DNA of 64,000 bases from Ensifer adhaerens (GTDB lineage Bacteria; Pseudomonadota; Alphaproteobacteria; Rhizobiales; Rhizobiaceae), in assembly GCF_000697965.2 (NCBI RefSeq), contig NZ_CP015880.1, forward strand, positions 1,860,001-1,924,000, read 5' to 3'. This document shows positions 59,325-64,000 of the stretch, piece by piece (the stretch's first letter is position 1; every line of letters starts with the position of its first letter). A model generated the notes under the pieces. It saw nothing but the letters and a program-made list of their open reading frames with translations. It had not been told where the DNA came from and searched no databases. The position numbers and the translations under genes are program-made.

Positions 59325-59804
59325 CTAGACGCCTTCCAGAAAGTGCGCTTTCTGCGCCGGATAATAGTCTGAAAATGACGGCAAAGCCTTGCCGGCGCGC
59401 GCGGCGACCAGCATATCGAGGTAATATTCCCAGCCCGGCCCGACGTCGCCTGCGAGTTTCGGGTCGCTCAGATGTTGAACCAGGCGCAGCTCCGTCGTGT
59501 CGCCCGTCTGCGTAAACGTCAACGCGATGCGCCACTCGCCGGCGTCATCCTTCATCACCACGACCAGGCGGTGCGGCGCGGCGCACTCCTCGATCAGGAC
59601 ATCCGTCCATGGCTGGCTTTTCTCATGGAGCAGTTGCAGCCGCACGGTCTTGCCGGGCCCCGCTACGCCTTCCCAGCGGCCGAACCAGAGCGCGGTGCTC
59701 TCGGACTTTGTCACGCTCGTCCAGACGTCGGCGACGGGTGCATGAAACGTGCGCGTCAGGATCAGGTCATTGCCACTGACGTGGCCGGTGGGCTTGGGGC
59801 TCAT
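59325..59804 (-). CDS. SRPBCC (AHSA1) domain protein
   Basis: A 159-residue protein of the START-like fold. Visible are LILTRTFHAPVADVWTSVTK, WFGRWEGVAGPGKTVRL and TELRLVQHLSDPKLAGDVGPG, ending in the C-terminal helix YYLDMLVAARAG. AHSA1-type SRPBCC proteins bind hydrophobic ligands. Specific role unknown. The ATG at 59804 is preceded by GGGAGAAG. Confidence 0.88.
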   Translation of the reverse strand: MSPKPTGHVSGNDLILTRTFHAPVADVWTSVTKSESTALWFGRWEGVAGPGKTVRLQLLHEKSQPWTDVLIEECAAPHRLVVVMKDDAGEWRIALTFTQTGDTTELRLVQHLSDPKLAGDVGPGWEYYLDMLVAARAGKALPSFSDYYPAQKAHFLEGV

Positions 59805-59932
59805 GCCATCTTCTCCCTGTTGTCGCTCACGGATAGGCAAATCTGTGGCGGGCGCTACCGCGCGTCTACCTGTACACGGTAGCGGCTATTTATGCGAGCA
59901 TCCCTGCCGGCGAGGCGCCACTCGCACCACAC

Positions 59933-61708
59933 CTAGCGCAGCGGCCACACCAGCATCAGTGTCGGGATGCTGACGATCACGATCACCACCGACAGCGGAA
60001 GGCCGAGGCGCGGATAGTCGCTGAACTTGTAGCCGCCCGGCCCCATGACCAGCGTGTTGCACTGGTGGCCGATGGGCGTGAGGAAATCGCAGCCGGCGCC
60101 GATGGCAACTGCCATCAGGAAGGCTTCCGGCTTGTAGCCGAGCGCGCCGGCGAAACTCGCGGCGATCGGCGCCATAACGAGCACGGTGGCGGCATTGTTG
60201 AGGAACGGCGTCACCGCCATGGCGGCAAGCAGGATGATCGTCAGCGCGCCGGCCGGCGGCAGGCCTGCGGCAACCGTGCCGAGCCAGGCCGCAATGACAT
60301 CGGTGCCCCCGGTCGTGCGCAAGGAATCGCTCACCGGGATCAGCGCCGCCAGCATCACCAGGATCGGCCCATCGACCGAGCGATAAAAATCGCGCAAGGG
60401 GATGATGCGGAAGACGACCATGGCGAGGGCCGCCGCGAAAAAGGCGATCGGCACCGGCACAAGTCCAACTGCCGTTGAGCCCATCGCGGCCGCCAGAACC
60501 AGAAGCGGCAGCGGTGCCTTTCGCGTCGTGCCAAGCAGGATCTCGCGCTGCGCCAGCGGCAGGCAGCCGAACTCCTGCAGGAAGAGCGTCAGTTCGCGCC
60601 GCGCGCCCTGCAGCACAATGATGTCGCCTGCCCTCAAGCGAATGCTGCCGAGCCGCTGCTTCAGCCTCTCGCCCTGGCGGCTGACGGCGAGCAGGTTGAT
60701 GTTGTGGGTGTTGAACAGCGCCAGGCGCTGTGCCGACATGCCCTCGAGCGGCGAACCGCTGCCGACGACAGCTTCGATCGCCTCGATCTCGTCCCCGGCC
60801 TTTTCCCGCCCATGCGGCGCGCGGTCGCCGGCAATCTTCAGCTTGCCTTGCGAGACGATGCGATCGAGCGCTCCCGGACCGCCTTCAAAAATCAGGATGT
60901 CCTCGGCTTCGAGGGTAACGTCGGGAAGCGGCGCCAGATGCAGGCCGCGGCGAAAGATGGCGATGACGACGGCGCCGCCGTCGCCCAGTTTCACCAGATT
61001 GCTGAGCGCCTTGCCGATCGCCGGCGAACCGGCGGCAACAACCGCCTCGGACGTATAATCGGTGATCTCGATCGCCGAATGGACGGAGACCTGGCTGCTG
61101 GAGCGCTGCGGCACCAGCTTGTAGGCAAAGAGCAGGAAGATGCAGCCGACCAGCGCCAGCGTCGCGCCGACGGGCGTGAAGTCGAACATCGTGAAGCTCT
61201 CGCCGGTCAGCTCCTGGCGCACCCGTGAGACGACGATGTTCGGCGACGTGCCGACCTGGGTCATCAGCCCACCGATCAACGAGCCGAAGGCCATCGGCAT
61301 CAGGAAGACCGAAGGCTGGACATTCGACCGCCGGGCAAACTGGAAGGCGACCGGCAGCATGATTGCCAGCGCCCCGATGTTCTTGATGAAGGCGGAAAGC
61401 ACTGTCACCGTGATGACCAGCAGTGCGAGCTGGGCCCGGACCGACGAGATGTTCGGCAGGAACCGCTGGATGGCGGCGTCGACGATCCCCGAGCGCGCCA
61501 CCCCGGCGCTGACGATCAGGGCGCTGCCGACGATGATGACGATGTCGTCGCTGAAACCATCGAAGGCATGATCGTAAGGCACGATGCCGACGGCGACCGC
61601 CAGCATCAGCGCCGAACAGGCGATCACGTCGTATCGAAACCGCCCCCAGATAAAGAAGACCATCATGGCGCCGATGACGAGAAACGCGAGAGACTGTTCG
61701 GCGGTCAT
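59933..61708 (-). CDS. SLC13/DASS family transporter with TrkA_C domains
   Basis: A 591-residue protein of the ArsB/NhaD-DASS superfamily. It has a helical half (VFFIWGRFRYDVIACSALML, FSDDIVIIVGSALIVSAGVA, then FLMPMAFGSLIGGLMTQVGT with the SNT-like TSPNIVVS), two central TrkA_C domains (about 210-375), and a second helical half ending in TPIGHQCNTLVMGPGGYKFSDY. Members carry sulfate, dicarboxylates or citrate with sodium. The specific substrate is not readable. Start at the ATG at 61708, because codons upstream are not protein-like. Confidence 0.88.
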   Translation of the reverse strand: MTAEQSLAFLVIGAMMVFFIWGRFRYDVIACSALMLAVAVGIVPYDHAFDGFSDDIVIIVGSALIVSAGVARSGIVDAAIQRFLPNISSVRAQLALLVITVTVLSAFIKNIGALAIMLPVAFQFARRSNVQPSVFLMPMAFGSLIGGLMTQVGTSPNIVVSRVRQELTGESFTMFDFTPVGATLALVGCIFLLFAYKLVPQRSSSQVSVHSAIEITDYTSEAVVAAGSPAIGKALSNLVKLGDGGAVVIAIFRRGLHLAPLPDVTLEAEDILIFEGGPGALDRIVSQGKLKIAGDRAPHGREKAGDEIEAIEAVVGSGSPLEGMSAQRLALFNTHNINLLAVSRQGERLKQRLGSIRLRAGDIIVLQGARRELTLFLQEFGCLPLAQREILLGTTRKAPLPLLVLAAAMGSTAVGLVPVPIAFFAAALAMVVFRIIPLRDFYRSVDGPILVMLAALIPVSDSLRTTGGTDVIAAWLGTVAAGLPPAGALTIILLAAMAVTPFLNNAATVLVMAPIAASFAGALGYKPEAFLMAVAIGAGCDFLTPIGHQCNTLVMGPGGYKFSDYPRLGLPLSVVIVIVSIPTLMLVWPLR

Positions 61709-61916
61709 GCAATATCCGGGTTCAGCAAAGAGACTGGGCGGGACGGAACGTGCGGCCGACACAAGCCGAAACGCGCAATCCGCGCAGAAGTTCACACAAG
61801 ACGTAACCCATGTTTCGGCAAATCGGAATTCATCTCAGCGACAAATCTGGGCATGAGTGCGAAGCGCATGGACCGCCGGCCGCGCCCGGCGGCGAGGCGA
61901 CAGCCCCTGCCGCCCG

Positions 61917-62328
61917 CTACTCGATGGTCCCGAATACGGCCGTCTTCAGCGTATCGATCGCCTCGCCCCGCTTCTTGCCCTTCATCAGAAATCTAACCAT
62001 CCGCCAGGCGTCTCGCCCGCGCAGCGCAATGGTTATCTCGGCGGTGGCGTCCGGTTCCTTGAGCGACTTCATCGCCAGGCGCCCCTTGGCCGTTGATCAT
62101 AACCGGCGTCCAGTCCGCGCTCGCCTCGTATCCCGCCCTCGCCTGCAGTTCGGCGAGCACCTCGGCATATGGCCGTTCGTTCATTGTTGCCGGGACCTGC
62201 TCGTGCCCGCCGCTTGCTTGGTCCGCGCTGATCGCGAAGAGCATGTTGTCGCGCGCGGGATCCTCGACGTGCCAGGCGGCCTCGAACGTCGTCTGCCAGC
62301 TTATCACCGGTTTGACGAAGGTCTGCAT
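61917..62328 (-). pseudogene. Gene with a single-base frameshift in a G-run
   Basis: From the ATG at 62328 the frame reads QTFVKPVISWQTTFEAAWHV and on to WTPVMINGQ, then jumps to nonsense. In the next frame the sequence continues naturally as RLAMKSLKEPDATAEITIAL, AWRMVRFLMKGKKRGEAIDT and FGTIE, stop at 61917. Removing one G from the GGGG at 62082-62085 joins them into a 136-residue protein. So it is either a real frameshift or an assembly error. The 209 bp between it and the SLC13 gene holds nothing. Confidence 0.6.
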
Positions 62329-62339
62329 CGGGGGCGGCG

Positions 62340-62717
62340 GGCCACCAAGGCAGCCGGTATGTAAAGCAGCAGCATGTCGAAAATGCGCGCCAGAAAACGG
62401 GGCCATGGCCGGGCAAGCGGATATCCGGGCACTGGCGGCGGCACGTCGGCGGACGGTCCGGGTCCTGGCGTCGCGCGGCGGAGGCCGCTTTGATTTAGGC
62501 CATGTCGCAGGCCGGGATCCGCTCCCCGTGTCCCTGCCGCCAAACCAGCAGGTGAAAGCTCGTCCCGCGCGATCATCACCAGCAAAATGTTGTCGCTCAC
62601 GGGCCCGTGTCGCTCGACCCGATCACATAGTGCCACGCTGCCATTTCGCCCCCAAAGGCGCGTCCAAAAAAGCTCGGAACGCACCCGAACGCTGGGTTGC
62701 GCACAAGCCCGCCGCAA
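62340..62717 (-). pseudogene. Decayed coding remnant, RDD-like fragment
   Basis: The minus strand here has a fragment LARPWPRFLARIFDMLLLYI that looks like the N-terminal helix of an RDD membrane protein, after a Pro/Gly-rich stretch, and a segment VERHGPVSDNILLVMIARDE that echoes VEDPARDNMLFAISAD in the frameshifted gene below. Together they look like a broken, partly duplicated larger gene. No start or ribosome site supports a living gene. The remaining gap to 62931 is empty. Confidence 0.35.
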
Positions 62718-62930
62718 CTGTCGCGATCAGGCATTCCACAACTGGGACAAGCCGTGAACATTTGCAAGCATTGCTTGCCGGAATCCGCATGACAGAACTT
62801 GGAAATTTCCGTTTAAGCGCTACACTTTAGAAGAGAGTGCTGGACCGCACCGGCAACGATCGTCCAAGGCGTTTCCGCCTGACGCTTGACGCCGTGTGGG
62901 CCAGGCTCAGCCATTCTGAGGATCGCCGAC

Positions 62931-63230
62931 ATGAAACACGCTTTTGCCGCCCTCTCCGTCGTGCTGCTGCTCAGTGGCTGCACGGCGACCACCGGCCCCG
63001 ACATCAGCTACGGTTACTCGCCGAACATGCAACCGATTCCTGGCAGCATCACCTATGGCGGGCAACCGCGCACCAAGCTGAAGAAGGCACCCGTCGGCAG
63101 CATCGTCCCGCACCAGTTCATCGATTCCTACGGCCGCAAGGTCTACGAGACCTATATCATCGAGCCTGACCGTTCGTTGCGCCTCACCAGTCGCCGTTGG
63201 GCGCCGGACTTCCTCGGCTTCGACGACTGA
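62931..63230 (+). CDS. Small lipoprotein
   Basis: A 99-residue protein with a lipoprotein signal (KHAFAALSVVLLLSGC, lipidation Cys at 17) and a polar, Tyr/Arg/Pro-rich mature part (ISYGYSPNMQPIPGSITYGG, HQFIDSYGRKVYETYIIEPD). No family known to me, likely envelope-associated. Start at the ATG at 62931. Confidence 0.7.
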   Translation: MKHAFAALSVVLLLSGCTATTGPDISYGYSPNMQPIPGSITYGGQPRTKLKKAPVGSIVPHQFIDSYGRKVYETYIIEPDRSLRLTSRRWAPDFLGFDD

Positions 63231-63248
63231 ACGAGATCACCTCACAGA

Positions 63249-64000
63249 TCAGGCATCGCCGCTGAACTGCGCGTGCACCCAATCGCGAAGCACGCGGGTC
63301 GCTGGCCGGTCCGCCATGCGCGGACTGTAGACCAGGTCGTATCGGTCGCTTTCCAGCGTCAGGTCGAACGGCTGGACGAGAATGCCGGAGGCAAGCTCCT
63401 CGGCGACCAGCGTGAGGCTCAAGAGGGCAATTCCCTGCCCGGCGATGGCCGACTGCACGGCATGGATCTCGTCGGTAAAGGAAAGCCCCGCGCCGGCCTC
63501 GACATCGGTGGCGCCAGCCCGTTCCAGCCATTGCCGCCAGACCGGCGCGCGCGCATCGTGGCGGCGCAGCGTGCCCCAATCGTAGTGGATGAGCGTCGCG
63601 TGCTTGAGGTCCGCGGCACTGGCCGGCGCCAGTCGCGGCACGCAAACCGGGGCGAAACGATCGGCGAACAGCGGTTCGGTGACGAGGCCCGGATAATCAC
63701 CGCCGCCAAGGCGGATCGCAGCATCCGCATCCACCTCCAGATCGACCATCCGGTGGGAGGCGTCCAGCCTCAGCGTCCACTCGGGATAGGCTTCGCGGAA
63801 GGAACCGGCAAGCGGCGCCAGGCGCTTGGCGACGAAGGCGACGGTGGACGTCAACCGCGCCACCTTGCTCGCCTCCTGCCGGCGCATGTCGGCGATCGCC
63901 TGCTCGAAACGGTCGAGGCCATCACGCAGCACCGGAAAGAGCACCTGTCCCGCAGTGGTCAGCCGGACCTGCCGCGTCCCTCGTTCGAAGAGCTTGGTCT
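63249..64000 (-). CDS. LysR-family regulator, N-terminus beyond the right edge
   Basis: The visible 250 codons are the end of the helix-turn-helix region (TKLFERGTRQVRLTTAGQVLFP) and the effector domain of the GcvA/AmpR-type LysR group (DLEVDADAAIRLGGGDYPGL, HYDWGTLRRHDARAPVWRQW, IAGQGIALLSLTLVAEELAS). The gene begins outside the window. Target unknown; it is convergent with the lipoprotein gene. Confidence 0.88.
   Translation of the reverse strand, partial: TKLFERGTRQVRLTTAGQVLFPVLRDGLDRFEQAIADMRRQEASKVARLTSTVAFVAKRLAPLAGSFREAYPEWTLRLDASHRMVDLEVDADAAIRLGGGDYPGLVTEPLFADRFAPVCVPRLAPASAADLKHATLIHYDWGTLRRHDARAPVWRQWLERAGATDVEAGAGLSFTDEIHAVQSAIAGQGIALLSLTLVAEELASGILVQPFDLTLESDRYDLVYSPRMADRPATRVLRDWVHAQFSGDA

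Noticed and set aside
1..64000. rRNA, tRNA, CRISPR, prophage or complete insertion sequence anywhere in the window
   Set aside because: I looked for conserved rRNA/tRNA stretches, regular repeats and transposase or integrase motifs and found none. Without a search program, a missed single tRNA cannot be fully excluded.

Overview
This GC-rich window (64 kb) has the gene content and coding style of an alphaproteobacterium of the order Hyphomicrobiales (Rhizobiales), most likely family Rhizobiaceae and of Ensifer/Sinorhizobium type. The reasons are the DUF1127 and DUF1488 small proteins, entericidin, a RIME-like intergenic repeat, DmeR/DmeF metal efflux, and a corrinoid one-carbon gene set typical of aerobic alphaproteobacteria. 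The genus call is inference. I see no rRNA, tRNA, CRISPR array, phage or complete insertion sequence. It looks like ordinary chromosome or chromid sequence carrying several metabolic islands.

Layout. 1-2.6 kb: an ECF sigma factor with a membrane-anchored partner, a secreted glycosidase-like protein and a membrane protein. 2.7-7.0 kb and 13.9-19.9 kb: two blocks of a corrinoid-dependent methyl-transfer pathway, comprising an MttB-family methyltransferase, a QueG-like Fe-S protein, a corrinoid protein, a DUF1638 protein, a small 'virulence factor' family protein, an MTHFR C-terminal-type Cys-rich protein, an MTHFR, a methyl-H4folate:corrinoid methyltransferase and a RamA-like reactivase. Between them lie dmeF/dmeR, an array of very small proteins (8.7-11.2 kb), a ProC-like reductase and a formyltransferase-like protein. 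20-29 kb: small proteins, a MarR regulator overlapping an acyl carrier protein gene, a polar amino-acid ABC transporter with an M20 amidohydrolase and a divergent GntR regulator, then a VIT-family membrane protein and a LysR regulator. 29-33.9 kb: DUF1127 proteins, a GlxA-type regulator, and YdeI-, DUF805- and VOC-family proteins. 34-42 kb: a signalling region with two tandem-receiver proteins (one with GGDEF), a cyclic-nucleotide-gated channel and two class III cyclases. 42-49 kb: a metallo-beta-lactamase fold protein, a caspase-like protein, a large MscS channel and DUF924. 49-53 kb: a cobalamin riboswitch on the minus strand controlling DUF1636 and a Btu-like ABC importer. 53.9-59.1 kb: an aspartate decarboxylase between two AspT-type antiporters. 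59-64 kb: SRPBCC and SLC13 proteins, a decayed gene region, a lipoprotein and a truncated LysR gene.

How it fits together. The inferred methyl flow is: a quaternary or tertiary amine gives its methyl group to the corrinoid protein through the MttB homologue. The DHPS-like enzyme moves it to tetrahydrofolate, MTHFR oxidises or uses methyl-H4folate, and the RamA-like protein (perhaps with the QueG-like protein) keeps the cobalt reduced. The riboswitch-controlled corrinoid importer would supply the cofactor. Three of the enzymes carry Arg/Gly-rich tails while the corrinoid protein starts with a strongly acidic segment, which suggests an electrostatic docking scheme. Two of the operons share a nearly identical 14-bp upstream motif. 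These last points are the most novel reading of the window and are inference from sequence pattern.
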